Origin: Rhabdophis nuchalis
Lineage: Eukaryota > Chordata > Lepidosauria > Squamata > Natricidae
Assembly: GCA_039707465.1 (NCBI GenBank)
Contig: CM077644.1
Location: 184,988,462 to 185,052,461 of the forward strand
DNA: 64,000 bases
Reading direction: 5' to 3'
Position numbers and translations under genes: made by a program. Position 1 is the first letter of the stretch. Each line of letters opens with the position of its first letter. Below, one piece after another: positions 30,223 to 43,372 of this stretch. The notes below the pieces were generated by a model. The model saw nothing but the letters and a program-made list of their open reading frames with translations. It searched no databases and was not told the DNA's origin.

Positions 30223-32299
30223 TATGAACACTACTTGATTCAAGCCGCCTGCATACAATTACTGTTTTAAAGTCTGCTGAAGTGAACACATGAATAAAAT
30301 TTGGCTTCCAACAAAGGCAGCTTTAGATTCCGATTACTGCTCAGCATTTATTTATTCTCTCTAACTTACTGCCAGGATGCTTTTCTTCCTGCTTGCAGTA
30401 TCTTTATTTTAATTCTTCCCAAACTGATCTATTCCCCTGTCATTTTTCATTCCATGCTCCTCCAGCAGTCCCCTGAGGCTAAAGTCCTGGGCTACCCTGA
30501 ACAGAATGAATAGGGTTCTCATGCCATGTTATTCACAGTATAGGAAGAAATTGTTCCCCAGCAATTTCCCAGAAAGGCCATTTAAGTAGTAGATAGAGCC
30601 GGATGGATGGATGGGTAGATAGGTAGCAGTATAAAGGTCATATGAAAAAGTAATTGTTAAGAGTAAGTTGGATGGTCTGTGCAGGTGGGGGAAGTGGTGT
30701 CAGATTTTTTCTGTATTCAGCACACTGTAAATCTCTATAATAAAAATAATACTTTACTAATACCTGGCCTCACATAGCTATTGAGAGTTTAAATTGCTGC
30801 CTGAAGCTCCTCAGAGGTAGGGTAGAATATTAAGGTAGTAAATAAATTGTTCTAATACTAGCTTGAAACACAGCAGCTACACACACAAATATACCCAATT
30901 ACCTCCTTTAAAAAGCATTATTGCCTAGGGCCGATTTGTTTACATTTTCCTCTATAATGCTGTGAAGTATTACATTGCAAGCAATCATAAGACATGTGTG
31001 CCCTTCTTTGACGTGTCCAGAGTATTTCTGTGAGAGGACATCAAGATGAAATGATTAAATCTTGCATGCTTTTTTAAAAATAATAATAATATAGTTCCAT
31101 TTCAAGTACCTATTATCAATGCTGCACATAGAAATGAAACCTATTCGAATCCAGTTATTCCCATAAGTACTCATGTTCTGAGTTTGCACTAAACAAGCAG
31201 AGCCTTCAGAAATGATTCATCAAAATCAGAGGAAGAAGTGACTGTGACAACAAAGGTAACTTTATAACAAATTGGAAGTCTTTCTCTTTGAATGACTAAT
31301 GGAGCTCTTCTTAGAGGACAAAAACACCCAGACTAATGCCTAATGAAATTTAAATACTCTTATACCAATGGCCTTGTTACATCTATGAGAGGCCTCAGGG
31401 CAGAATTCTAATTTGAGCCCTACTTTCCAGTTTCTGAATAGAAGTTGTACTGACTCTAAAACCGTAATGCGACTTGTTTTTATTCATTTTTACTACTGCA
31501 TTCATATCCTGCTTTTCTTCCAAAAATTTCAACAATCATGATTTCCTAAATAATTTTTACCAGTAAAACAATTTTATACGATGGATTATTCAGAGATAGA
31601 CGGAGAGACTCAGTGCCCATGGGGTTGTACCTAGGTTTCCTCAGTCTTATTTTATTCCTCTCAATTATTCCTCCTCAACTCTGCAACTTTCTGAGATGTT
31701 GAAGTTCAAAACCCTAAATTCCTAGCCTATAAGTCTTGCACAAAACCACATTCTTTATTTGAACATCTGGTATTATCTATGCCCTGTTCTTGGAATTTCA
31801 GGGGCTAGCATGATTGATATGCTAACCCCTCCTGCATTGTGATCGGGCAATGCAGGAGAAATCCGGTTCATTCCGGTTCAAACCGTCAGCTCAGTGGTGG
31901 TCGTGTGAAACACATATGGGAATATTGCTCCAATAACCCAGTTCCATTGGTGGAAGGCATAGACACTTTGGTGAGGTACCGACGTTTAGTACTGTAAGGA
32001 GCCCCAGACACTGCTGAATGAAGGAGTGGAATGTCTGCCAGTTTGAACTGAAGTAACAGAATGTGAGGCAACTGGCAGTTGAAATAGGACTGCCAGTCCT
32101 TTTCAGGTGGGGAGGGAGAGTAGAACTCCTTAGGATCAGTGTGTGTTAAGTACTTTATAAGAAATACTAATGATCTGATTGTCATTTCGAAAAATCCTTT
32201 CTTAGTGAGCACTTAGAAGCCAAGAGGAACCTACGTGCTCAAATTTCAGGTTTGTAGACTTTATGGTTCTGGAGATTTCGTGAAAGTGAGTGGTATTTG

Positions 32300-32301
<2 letters not shown>
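30223..32301. other. Long unassigned stretch
   Basis: No gene recognised. A gcaatgcaggag-containing inverted fragment near 31800-31860 (tcctgcattg and caatgcagga) could be a small hairpin or an old MITE tip. The rest is A/T-rich. Confidence 0.35.

Positions 32302-32334
<33 letters not shown>
32302..32334. repeat. (TG)n microsatellite
   Basis: About 16 uninterrupted TG units. Confidence 0.95.
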
Positions 32335-32337
<3 letters not shown>

Positions 32338-33109
32338 TCATGTTTTTCAGTCAGATGAATGGAGACTGGGCTGCAAGAGAGTGATTGACCCAAAGTTCAG
32401 TCGTTATTATCTTTAGTATAATAGAATCATTATGCAAAGATGTAAAGAATAGAAATACAACAGGAGTTTTGTTCATTGCATTTGAAGTCCACAACCCTTT
32501 CCCCTTCCATCCTATTTTATAAAGACCTCCTTTGCGGATGAACCTTTCACCATGGGTTGCACGAACACACTGTTTATTCCTTGAGTAAAATAATATTTGC
32601 ACTGATTATATCAGGATGAGCATAAGAAGCATCTAGAAACATCCTCTAGAGGTAGACGTAATACAAAAGATGAATTATAGTTGAGGCAAACACAGAATTC
32701 TATACCTTTTCTATTCCGGCATTCCATTGCAGGCTGCTTTTGAGCATAGCGAAGATTCAGAAGCTGTCGTCAAGCAAGCCTTATGCCCTTCAGGCAATGA
32801 CTGGGTTTCTTGGATTAGAGGTATGCAAACTAAGTCATGCTGGGGGACAGAGAACCAGTATGCTGCTGCAGTCGCAAGTTAATATTATTTTATCTAACAG
32901 AGCCTGTCATTTTTGCCAAATGTAGCCTTCTCTATTCTAATGCTAGAAAGATAGAAAAATTGATGTGAACTAAATGGAATACAGAGGAATCTGCTGCTCT
33001 TTTCAATATAGAGAAGTTGAGAAAAATAATGCTGCATTTATGACAATTAACTCCATGCATTGCTGATGCTCAGTCTTTGGGGCCATGGCTCTATGGCATC
33101 CCATTTAGA
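32335..33109. other. Unassigned stretch
   Basis: Nothing recognised. Confidence 0.35.
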
Positions 33110-33200
33110 CTCTTTTTTCGCGAAAAGCACATGTGTGGAAGGCTGAGCGCATGCACGGAATGCACATTTGCGAACCGGTTGGGAAGGTAAGTGAATATCA
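33110..33200. mobile_element. Possible family B MITE fragment
   Basis: Contains gcgcatgcacgg and tttgcgaaccggttgg, phrases found in family B interiors. No termini. Confidence 0.3.
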
Positions 33201-33359
33201 TCCCTGTAACATGATGAGTGACCCATTGTGGTTAGTAATGTTATTGACAATGGTCTGCCTAAGGAAACACTGCTTTCTTTTCTCATCAGAAACAGACAGA
33301 TCGTTAGCACTGCAATAAGCTGCTTTTGGGTGATTTGAACTAAATAACTGCCTTCCTAG

Positions 33360-33520
33360 AGGTGTGATGCTTCAGTGGCTTAAAGATGTCAGAGAAGGTC
33401 TGTACTCCAATAGTTCGAGTCCTAGCACTACATGATGGAGTGAGCTCCCATCACTTGCCTCAGCTTATGCCAACCTTGCAGTTCAAAAGCATGCTACATG
33501 AAAGTAGATAAATAGGTATC
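33360..33520 (+). mobile_element. Sauria-type SINE, head half only
   Basis: The tRNA-like head gcttcagtggcttaaagat, B box agttcgagtccta and gagtgagctcccatcacttg match the start of the family. The BovB-like tail is missing. Confidence 0.7.
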
Positions 33521-35402
33521 ATTTCAATGAGAAAAATAACAGAACTTCATATGGAAGTAACTGAACAGATGCGTGACTTGCCCAAATGAAATATCTGAAA
33601 AATAGGCCAGATCAGTGGAACAACAAAAAAACACTGGTTGATACTGCACAACACCATTTGCCATTCTGAATGTGGAGATAGTTTGCCCCCTATGTACTCT
33701 GGATAGGGTACATGTGTGACCTGAACAGACTAACAATCATTGGAAGCTTAACAACTATTTGTGTTAACACACTGTAGTCTCCTGGCTAATGTAACATTGC
33801 CATAGGGTAAATAAATAATTAAGCTGCCTTCCTTCCACAGAATCCACTTTTGAAAGAATCCAGAGATGAGTAGCCAGCACATAACCATCATTCTTAGAAG
33901 CAATAAGGGCAAATTTACACAGTGGATGGATTCCCTTAATAATTATGCCTTCCAGAATGGTAATCACTTTAACTATCCCCTGGAAAAACATCTGCAGCAT
34001 GTTAGTTAATTATCTTTGTGGTAGAGTTTCACAGAAAGATTACATTGTATTTTTATGATGCAGATAAATAGAAAACCACATGGGGAAACAACTTGCAAAT
34101 GAAGTTTTAGCAAGTTGGCAGGCAGCTTTCCCAAAATGGGCAAACATTAAAATTGAAAATTATCTGAGAGAATTCTTGAATCCTCAAGAATGTATTTAAA
34201 AGTTCATCCTTAAAAACAACTGGGTTTTCCCCAATAAGGTGTATCTCTACTAATTCTAGTCCCTCCACAATAATAATATGAAGACAGAACTGTTAATATT
34301 AAGCAATCACAGAAAATGTTAGTCCATAATCAACCTACAAAAATACAATGACCAATTTTCATAAGTAAGAAAAACATATGGTTGTTTTTTCCCTCTTTAT
34401 ATGTATTTTTATACTATTTTTTAATTGGGTTCCTTGTACCATTTTTATTTCTCCTTTGTGGCACTTGACCATGGTTTCTCCCATTACTACAAAATAATGT
34501 GCAGAAACTGCTTTGATATCAGATATCAAATGTCCATGTCAGAGATACATGAAGTTTTTGTAGGCTGCTTGCTGACATCTGCTATTTTCTTATGTGACCC
34601 TTCTGAACATTTTAAGGTTTGTTATTTTTGCCATTTCTGCAGAATATTTTTACATTTTACAAGGTATTGGGAAGCCATAACATTATTCAGGAATGTACAA
34701 AACTCAAGTTCCCATTTTGATGGGATTTGTGATGATGTGTTCTTGACAGGAAGAACCATTTGTGACAGGTGACACCTCTGTCTATATGTGTGTGGGTGTG
34801 GGTGGGTGTCCAGTATATAAGTTCTGCTTTTGATTATCTGAAAAATGGAATGCAAGTGGCACCCTATATAATCCATATATTGTAGTGTTGATGTATATTG
34901 CCTTAATAAAGAGATTTATGTTCCGGTTTTTTTAATCTATTAGTTTGTGCATAATAGGGAACATTTGAGGCCAACAAAAGTAAATTAATGCTCACATCTA
35001 TATCCTGAACATGGGATCTTTTTCTAAAAACTATAGTAGAAATCAGCTTTGTATTAAAAAATAATATAAAATAGCCTCTTGTTACCTGTCCTACTTTCAA
35101 CCTAGCAATTCCAAGACTAGATCAATGGAGCAATCAACACTGCAGTAGGCAGTTTGTACTTTAAATCTGGCTAAAGCACCTTTCCCATAAGCTCTCACAA
35201 TCATGCAAGTGGTGTGGGATTCTGGAACAAGTGCCACATTGGGTAGATCACAGGTTGTCCATGGATAACCAACATTGAGTTACAATTGTGGCCCTGGATT
35301 TGAACAACTGCCTTATATCCTCAACTAACAATTCCTGCATGACTGAGCTGGATGATGAAATGCAATTCCTTCCAACTTCTGAAGGAATGAGATTTTTTAA
35401 AA
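33521..35402. other. Long unassigned stretch
   Basis: No recognised gene or repeat. A 115-codon plus frame at 34425-34772 has no family resemblance and sits in A/T-rich DNA. Confidence 0.35.
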
Positions 35403-35403
35403 T

Positions 35404-35446
<43 letters not shown>
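35403..35446. repeat. (GATA)n microsatellite
   Basis: About 11 units. Confidence 0.95.
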
Positions 35447-35447
<1 letters not shown>

Positions 35448-35467
35448 ATTGCCTGGGACTTTATATA

Positions 35468-35702
35468 AGGAGTCCTGGTGGCATGGTGGTTAGAATGCAG
35501 TATTGTAGGCTAACTCCGCCCATAATCTGGAGTTCAGTCCTGAAGGGCGCAACGTTCACTCAGCCTTCCTTCCTTCCAAGGTCAGTAAAATGAGGACCCA
35601 GATTGTTGGGGGCAATATGCTGACTCTGTAACCTGCTTAAAAGAGGGCTGTAAAGCACTATGGGGCAGTATATAAATCTAAGTGCTATTGCTACTGCTAT
35701 AA
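35468..35702 (+). mobile_element. tRNA-derived SINE with (CTATTG)-type tail
   Basis: The head ggtggcatggtggttagaatg leads to aatgaggacccagattgttg, atatgctgactctgtaac and the tail gtgctattgctactgctat. Confidence 0.82.
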
Positions 35703-35918
35703 GTACCATGGCAAATGAATAATCTGTTGGCTGTTGCTAGCTAGCAAGACAATGCTGCATCTGAATTAAGGTAATCTCACCAGAACAAAGAAGAGATTAT
35801 TGAGATCATCCATTCCAGACAACTACTATTACTCAAGAGTGGACCACAGAAACTGTCAATTTTATAGTTAGCAACTCTGGGTTCAGAACCAGTGTTACAA
35901 CTCTGGTCCCGTAACCAG
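35703..35918. other. Short unassigned spacer
   Basis: Contains a direct repeat aaccagtgtta near 35888 and 35914, the second at the LTR edge. Confidence 0.3.
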
Positions 35919-36337
35919 TGTTAGGGGTAACAAACACCCCCGTTTGAAAATGAATGCGGAATAGTGTAATACAGAGATACGTTGCTTTAACAACACACAA
36001 ACTCTAAAACAGTGATAGTAAGAAAATAAATAGTCTTTACTTTGTATTAACTAAAATACTTCTTCCGACCAGTGATACTAACTTCTCAAACAATAACAGT
36101 CCTTCACCAAAACACAGCGTTATTTTACAGTGATGCAAAACAAATACTTCCTCAGTCTTCAGCTTCAGCTACTCAGCGGCAAACAATAATCACAGGAATC
36201 AAAGGAATCGAAAAGGGAATGGACTGTGTTCCTTATATGGTAGAGCTGAGAAGCACAGCCAATCAGAATTCAACATAGTTCTTAAAGCTACATATATTCT
36301 TTAAGAATACTGGCTTATATATATTGTCAACCCAACA
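35919..36337 (-). mobile_element. Probable solo LTR (singleton)
   Basis: Minus-strand reading starts TGTTGGGTTGACAATATATA and ends GTTACCCCTAACA. A TATA-like accatataaggaacac and a ctgattggct CCAAT box lie in the first half. No matching short duplication was found at the edges. Confidence 0.5.
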
Positions 36338-37843
36338 TAAGAATAAATATCCTAAAAGGCCTATGAGTAAAGCAACTGGGAATTGCGATGTACAACAAGC
36401 TCAAATTCACAAAACAGCCTTTATGGACCCTAAGATTGACTGAGCCTTATATCTTAACCATTTTTTAAAGATTGTTTTTTCCCTTTGCATATTGCAGAGA
36501 TTAAGCCATTTGAGACTGAGAAAGTTTTACAGCATTCATTGGGTGAGTTTCTCTCTACTTTAAAGATGATGGTGTAAATTTGATTTTAAAACTTTTTAAA
36601 ATACATGATTTTTTTTTTAAACTATACAGAAAAAGTGCTTAGTATATGGATTTTGAAAATGTAATAACGGATTAAGGGTCCAGGGGGATTTGGAATTATA
36701 GCTTTGAATTACTTAGACAATACTTTCTCATGGGAACTTGTAGATTGTTTTTTGGAGGGTATGATAAGGAGACTTTGAAAGCTGGACACTAGAGCCAGAG
36801 GATAAAGAAAATGGAGCAAAAATCCTTAATGCAAACTTTTCAATATTTTTCAGCTAAGCTTTCGGACAGAATAAAGCAGGCAAATGATAAAGTTGACAGA
36901 GCATGTTTTAATGAAGTTGTAGAACAAGAATAAGTTGCATTGGATGTCTATGAAATTACTTTGAGGGATAACTTAAATGAATACAAAAGGCCCAGATGGA
37001 TGATTTATTTCCTAAAGGAGATGAACAAACTTTAAATCACAGAGTTTTTTTCCTTCTGGGTCTAGAAAACAGCTCTGCTAAGATTTGGTAACACCTTTTT
37101 TTAGAAGTAACAACCAAAGGGATAAATGTACTTGTAGATACAGGAGAAATCTGTTAAAGTTCTTGAAGATTTTCACTTTGAAACAGATAAATAGCAAATT
37201 ACCTCTGTGACTTTTTCTAAAAGGCTCAAATAATTTTTTTTTAAAAATCAGGGAAAATTTATAAAATCAGCTTATTCAATCAAAGTTAAAAGAAGAAAGT
37301 AGTTATATCTGGGTGCCCTTAAAGGACTTTCGTTGACAAAGATTGATTGTATTTATTTTACTTATATTTATATCTCTCTTTTATTATTTTTACAAATAAG
37401 TCAAGGCGGCAACCATATCCAACATACTTTCTTCCTTCTGTTTTTCTCATAACAACCCTGTGAGGTGGATTGGGCTGAGAAAGAATGACTGGCCCAAGGT
37501 CACCCAACTGGCTCTCACAGCCGGCGAGACCTGAACTCATGTTCTCCTGCTTTCTAGCCTGTGCTTTAATGACTAAACCAAACTGGCTCTTTTTTGTGTG
37601 TGTTTTCTTTATCTAATTAATTATGAGATTAGTTATGAGATTTTATTTTCGTTACGTATGGTGATATGCTATCAAAATAGGTTTTACCTGCTGGAATTGC
37701 TTCTTTTTTTCCTCTTCTTTTCCTTTTTCACACACCCAATCTTTTTCTTTTTTGTATTTTTCTATTTGCATTTTTTGTAGTTTGTATTAACTTCTTTTAC
37801 TTACATGTAGAATTCTTAATAAAATTATTTGGGAAAAAAGAAA
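36338..37843 (+). mobile_element. Degenerate LINE remnant, possibly L1-like
   Basis: 36800-37000 reads with few stops as a lysine- and glutamine-rich coiled-coil-like protein (ALSDRIKQANDKVDRA-type residues), then decays. The far end (37793-37843) has an L1-like 3' end, taataaaattatttggg. A SINE at 37351-37592 interrupts it. The call is weak. Confidence 0.3.
37351..37592 (-). mobile_element. MIR-like tRNA-derived SINE
   Basis: Minus-strand reading: agagccagtttggtttagtc as tRNA-like head, then caggagaacatgagttcagg, ttgggtgaccttgggccagt (the CORE-type phrase), ctcagcccaatccacctca and a T-rich tail. The ccttgggccagtcattctttc phrase is typical of MIR-type SINEs of amniotes. Confidence 0.7.
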
Positions 37844-38942
37844 TTGCTTTGATTTTAAAAGCTGCTTATATGGCAGCTAAGGAAATACATGTTAAACTAA
37901 ATTGCAAGTAAAGACTTTGTTTAACTAACAAACGTATGATCAACTAACAAACAAATTAGGAATTTTCTTCCTGAGACAATACCTTATGTCTACCATTTAA
38001 TACTTGTTAACCAAAAACCTTTAAATTTAAATTACCTTAGGCTGCAAAACCTGGTCAATATATAATTGTTAAATATATATTATGATGTCAAATGGATTTC
38101 CATTCATGCTGGATCTAACAACTGGATAGGTCTCTTGATAGTTCTGCTCTTTGCACTGTTTACATTTCAATTCATTATCTGCATTATTATAACTAGGAGA
38201 TTGCAAAATGATGAATGACCTCGTACACTCAGTGGATAATAATGGCTAAACCTTGACTTTCTACCTTGTATTTTATTACTTTTTTCCTTGTTCAGTTCAT
38301 TATAGTCTTTCCTCTCCAGTTGCTGCATTCCTCAGCTAGTGGACACTCAATAGCTTAAAACAAACTTTTAAAAAAATCTGCTGCTGAAGTGTTGATAATG
38401 ATTATGTTCTGCTCCATGAACAAATTGTAACTTCAGCAATTCCCCTAGGAATGAAAGCCATTAATAGGAGAAAGAAATAAAATCAACTGCCAAGAGCAGC
38501 GAGCTAATGGAATCCTGAATACTTGAAACACGAGGGGATCGAACTCCTAACACAAAGTTCAGAGTATTGAGCATGTAACTGGTATTTCAACTAAGGATGA
38601 TTCAAAATGTCCATATGGATTTGGGAGGATAAGAAAAAAGATCTTTTAGGTGGACTAATATGCTTAACATGTGTTGTTCTTGTTAAAAGCTAATGACTTA
38701 ACCTTCAACTATGCATGAAACCACTGAATTTGTTGGAAATTCACACTGCTTTCCCACACTGCCTTTCCACATCTACTACATTTGCTATGTATTCCTTTTC
38801 TGATTGACTCTGGCAAAGGCACATGTTGTGGACTAGAGGTCTAAGCAAATAACATTGCTTGGATATGGATTTGGCCCAAAAGGGGAAAAAATGGTTTATG
38901 CTCCATTTTTGTGGGGTATAACATTATATTGTGGGGTATAAC
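37844..38942. other. Unassigned stretch
   Basis: A tRNA-like B-box fragment in reverse (ggggatcgaactcc at about 38533) suggests an old SINE head. Otherwise nothing recognised. Confidence 0.35.
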
Positions 38943-39362
38943 ATCCCTTAGACCGATACGCTCCCACAGAGAGGGCCTTCTCAGGGTGCCATCGGCCGGA
39001 CAATGCCGACTGGCGACACCCAGGGGAAGAGCCTTCTCTGTGGCGGGCCCTGCCCTTTGGAATGATCTACCCCCTGAATTACGCACCATCACCGACCTCC
39101 GCCTCTTCCGCCAATGTCTAAAGACATACCTTTTCCAACAAGCCGGCCTAGCCTAACCTCCCACGGGGACTTTTAGAAAGTTTTTAATTGGGGTATTTTA
39201 ACAATTTGGTTTTTAGCATGGGATCTAGATAATTTAATATATATTTTAAATTATGTATTTATTTCTCTATTTTTGTATATTTTTAAATTTCCTGTGCGCC
39301 GCCCTGGGTCCTCTGTGGAGAAGGGCAGGATATAAATATAAATAAATAAATAAATAAATAAA
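38943..39362 (+). mobile_element. L2-like LINE 3' end
   Basis: Encodes the RT C-terminal block, RPIRSHREGLLRVPSAG through LFQQAGLA (stop at about 39156), then the 3' UTR with cctgtgcgccgccctggg and an (AAAT)n tail. 5'-truncated. Confidence 0.85.
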
Positions 39363-39370
39363 ATAGGTTT

Positions 39371-39540
39371 AGGTTTTATTATATTTTTATACTACCCAGT
39401 CCCAAAGGACTCAGGGTGTGTACAGCCAAAATAAAACACAGATAAAACACAGATATACAAAAGTTAAAACAATTTTAAAACATATTAAATAATTTGGCCC
39501 ATAATAAAAGTTACAAACCAACAAACCTAATTAAGATTAA
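39371..39540 (-). mobile_element. Possible antisense LINE 3' tail
   Basis: tttttatactacccagtccc, aaaggactcagggtg and following A-rich sequence look like the reverse of the LINE tail hairpin. Short and diverged. Confidence 0.35.
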
Positions 39541-40121
39541 TTATAGTCATAATGACAATAGAGGAATCCATAATTTTCATTCTAATAATAATATAAGATG
39601 CAGAAAAAGAGATCGTTACCAGTTTTAGCACTTCATAAATGCCTTTTTTTCACATAATGCTCTTCTCTCCATTGGAAATTTAAATCGGTGGATGTCAGGC
39701 ATATGTAACTAGAGCCACACATGTAGAATTCAAGCTACATTGTTTTTATTCTCCCTATTACAATAAGAAACTCCCCAGACTGCTTGCCCTCTCTTAGGAA
39801 CAGATAGATAAATCTGTAAGAAGCTTAGAGAGTCAGTTCTGGACTGCACAAGGATTCAAGATTAATTCCCTGCTTGACACCTTCTCCCTGCCTGGCTGGC
39901 TGTTTCCTGGGGATCACTTCTAGGCAATTAGTAGATAATGCCTAGAATAAGCTTTAGCTTCCACTTATTTTCTCCATTTATAAACTCCAAAAGAAAGCTA
40001 ATGCATTCTTTTGTTTCCCTTTGTTTTGCCTGTATGTGCTTTTAGTTTGTCTCTTTGCCTTAATAAATAGAATATAATTAATGTGTTATGAATCATTGTA
40101 TCATGACAGATATATATGTGT
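39541..40121. other. Unassigned stretch
   Basis: 39880-40070 has an LTR-like flavour (tttataaactcc, then ccttaataaatag), but no termini were resolved. Confidence 0.3.
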
Positions 40122-40502
40122 CAGTGATGAGATTCAAAAGCTTTTGATACCAGTTCTGTGGACATGGCTTTGTGGGTTTGGCATGGATTTGTGGCTGTGG
40201 CTTTGAGGGCATGGCAGGGGAAGTTACTGCAAAATGCCCATTCCCTCCCCACTCCTGGGGGAAGGTTACTGCAAAGTCCCCATTCCCTCCCCACTCCTTG
40301 GGGAAGGTTACTGCAAAATCCCCATTCCTTCTCCACCCCACTAATTTGCTTTCCAGCTCTGTTCTCCTATTCAGAGCAACAAAAGAAGATTGGCTGGGAG
40401 GAAGCGGGGGCACGGTCAGCATATTTGCCGGTTCTCCAAACTACTCAAAATTTATGCTACCGGTTCTCCAGAATCTGTCAGAACTGGCTGAATACCACCT
40501 CA
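40122..40502. mobile_element. hAT-like MITE, family B, with internal 42-bp repeats
   Basis: Starts CAGTGATGAGATTCAAAAG and ends GGCTGAATACCACCTC. The middle (40222-40340) has three units of 42 bp with gttactgcaaaatccccatt. The CCGGTTCTCCA blocks near 40428 and 40458 are shared with the copy at 46021. No matching octamers flank it. Confidence 0.6.
40222..40340. repeat. 42-bp tandem repeat, about 3 copies
   Basis: The ttactgc word ends at 40230, 40272 and 40314, exactly 42 bp apart. Units share cattccctccccactcc. Confidence 0.9.
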
Positions 40503-40628
40503 GACTTCCTGAAAAGAGTACATCAAAGGACTGAAGATAATATAAATTTTTCAGTAAATAATAATGTTCTCTTGTACTTAATTCGTAACTACCTGTGAGA
40601 ACTGTACTCATATTATAGTATTCATGCT
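40503..40628. other. Short unassigned flank
   Basis: Nothing recognised. Confidence 0.3.
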
Positions 40629-40705
40629 AAAATTATATAGTGTGACCTCTACTGCATATAAAAATGCAATTTGTATATGCAGTAAAGGTCACACTATATA
40701 ATTTT
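40629..40705. repeat. 77-bp hairpin with 32-bp arms
   Basis: Arms 40629-40660 and 40674-40705 are inverted copies with one mismatch (cctct versus cctttact in reverse). The loop is 13 bp (40661-40673). It could be a tiny mariner-type MITE or an RNA hairpin. It is not related to the family P, B or C termini. Confidence 0.9.
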
Positions 40706-43229
40706 TATCTACGAATGCCAATTTAGTAAACAAAGGATTCTAGACGGAATCGCCATCTTGATTCCTGCTGATTCCTTCCTCCCTAGTTTCCTGCAGAAGT
40801 ATTTGTTCTCATTGACTTTCCTTTCATCTCTGTTGGATCAAAAATACTTATAAAGAGCTCTGTGTATTTCAAATACATTAAATAATTAACAGTGATGTTC
40901 TCAGGGGTTTTGTAGCACATGGCACTATGAAATAAATTACTGGAAATTGCACCCATTTGGCAACTTTCTCTAATTAGATAGAGCTTCTTCAAAAAGCTTT
41001 CAGAAAAGCAATATATCAATACATGGACAAGCATTATTGTCTCAAAAATGACCTCTCTTTTATCCCTGTGGAAAATTATTTCAGGAAGCATGGGTTTTTT
41101 TGTATACAAACACATAGAATTACCTTTGTTACAGTTATCCAGTAGTATATAGGATGATTTGATGCAACTCTTCAATTATTTTAAAGGATCAACAGCTCTT
41201 CTTGATAGTTAATTATTACTTTCCTTTTCAGAAACAATTTTGAATCTGAATGTTAAACAATGCTAGAAAAACCATTTATTCAATAAACCAGCATTAAGTT
41301 CTGCTCTAAATAACTTTCTACTCCACCCAGATTCCAGAGTATATTAAAGAAATCCAAATGAATTCTACTGTCTGGTCAGCAAACTCCTTTAGGCACATGT
41401 GAAGGGATTCTTCTTTATGCTTGTCAATAATGAAAAGATGAAGTACTTCTAAAGTGTCTTTAAAAATTGTATATTCATATCCTGGCTGTCCTAGATTTTT
41501 TTCTGCTTATTTTTCTGCCCCTCAAAATATGTGATAAAAATTATTTTACCTCAAATTTTAATTAAACTTTTCTGGATAGCCTGCATCCAAAAATAAGGCA
41601 TGACATTCAATCTGCAACATTAACATTAAACAATCTTCAAGAAAGAACTTGAGGAGAAAGAAAAGTTCTAACATTCCAGAAAAGTTACTGTTTCATACTT
41701 CTTCTTGTCAGATAAGTAGCATCCATAATGCTATATTTCTTAGCTGTGGTGTCAACTTGGCCTCCTGTCCAACAAGGGATTTCAGCATTTTACAGTTGCT
41801 AAATTCCTAAAGGGATGATTCAGAAAATCTTGCTGGGAAACTTCTGTTCAAAGGCATGAGCAATGATAACTTGCAAGTTTGCACATAATCCATTTTAAAG
41901 CATACATGAAATTCCTTGCAGAAATAATTGGGAGAGTTTATGCTCTTAAAATTTTGATGAGTCCCAAATGTACCAATCCTTTCCATCCACTTCTAAGGAA
42001 GCAGTTCAAGTTCTGGACTATATATAATACCAAAAGAGATTAAGACAAAAGAAAACACCTTAAACCAGACTACATAAATATCAAGTGTTTCAAAGACAAA
42101 TCTAGGAAGGTGGATTCAACTTGTGTAGGAAATACTGTATTAGATTCATTGCTAACTTGGGATTCTTACGTTTTGTTGTTATTCATGATTTCATTTGCCC
42201 GGAAAATGTAGATCTGGCCATGTGGACATATACCTTAGTTATTTATTCTATCAGAGGTTCTATGATATATTCTATGTGAGGTTAACTTTGAAAAGTTGGA
42301 AAGTTCAATTATTTGGGTACAATCACGACAGTCAGAAAATACAGCTAACAAAGGACTTCAGAAAATTATACTAACTTTCCTACCTGATAACACTCACATA
42401 ATTCTGGACTATTTCTTAGAATTTTGTTATATGATATGCCCTTATAAAATTGGTTTCTAGTTTTAATTTCACAAATAACAAGAAAATGAAATTGTACTTA
42501 TCACAGAGAGGATGTACAGTCTGCTCACTCACTGGTAGATTCACAACTTCCAAAACAATTTCTCAAATCGATACATAAAATTGCTGGCCAAGATGCAGCT
42601 AAGCCTTCCCATAACTCTATAGTTAACCACTATTGATAGGGAAGGTAATAATTTGTGTTCTATAAAGTGCTTCTAATCCCGATGATCTAGTCAATGGAAG
42701 AGAATAATCTTTCTTCTTTTCAAATATAATAATTGTAAAAGGAAATCCATACTTTAGGTAAGGTAAACATATCTGTTTTAACTATACAAAATGGAGAACA
42801 CTTTAAAATGCTGCTTTTAAAAACCAAATGGAGAAAGAAAATGCAAATTTATATTTTTAGTTTCAAAATAGACTTTAAAGCACTAAACCACTGTGATCTT
42901 TTTTCTTTATTTAGTACATTAGCATATTTTAAAATTATGGGAAGAAGGGGAAAGAGGAGGAGGTAGAGGAGAGGAAGAAGAGGAAGAAGACGTTTTCTTG
43001 CTTTCTATTTAAAACTATGATCTGCCAAAAGGTCATTTAAATTCAGCAAAGTAAGCTAAATAAAAATATTTTAGTATCACCACACATCAGAAGTGTCATT
43101 GGAATGCTCTGTTCATTAGGATTCTCTGCCAATTACATTTTATCTCAGTCCTATTCTCAAAACAAGGTCCTCTCTCCCATCATACAAAACTTAAAGGAGA
43201 GATGCACTTCAGCAATACAGGCATTAGAA
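40706..43229. other. Long unassigned A/T-rich stretch
   Basis: No gene recognised. A 130-codon minus frame at 40783-41175 has no family resemblance. A purine-rich GGA/AGA run lies at about 42940-42990. Confidence 0.4.
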
Positions 43230-43364
43230 CAGGGGTTCCCAAAATTGGCAACTTTAAAACATGTGGACTTCAACTCCCAGAATTCTCCAGCCAGCTATGC
43301 TGGCTGGAGAATTCTGGGAGTTGAAGTCCACAAGTCTTAAAGTTATCAAGTTTGGGAACCCCTG
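43230..43364. mobile_element. Fold-back hAT-like MITE, family P, with exact TSD
   Basis: 135-bp inverted repeat from CAGGGGTTCCCAAAATT to AAGTTTGGGAACCCCTG, centre ccagctatgctggctgg. The octamer cattagaa flanks both sides exactly (43222-43229 and 43365-43372). Confidence 0.92.
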
Positions 43365-43372
43365 CATTAGAA

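Noticed and set aside
40783..41175. 130-codon minus-strand frame as a gene
   Set aside because: No domain, no supporting exon signals, composition like random A/T-rich sequence.
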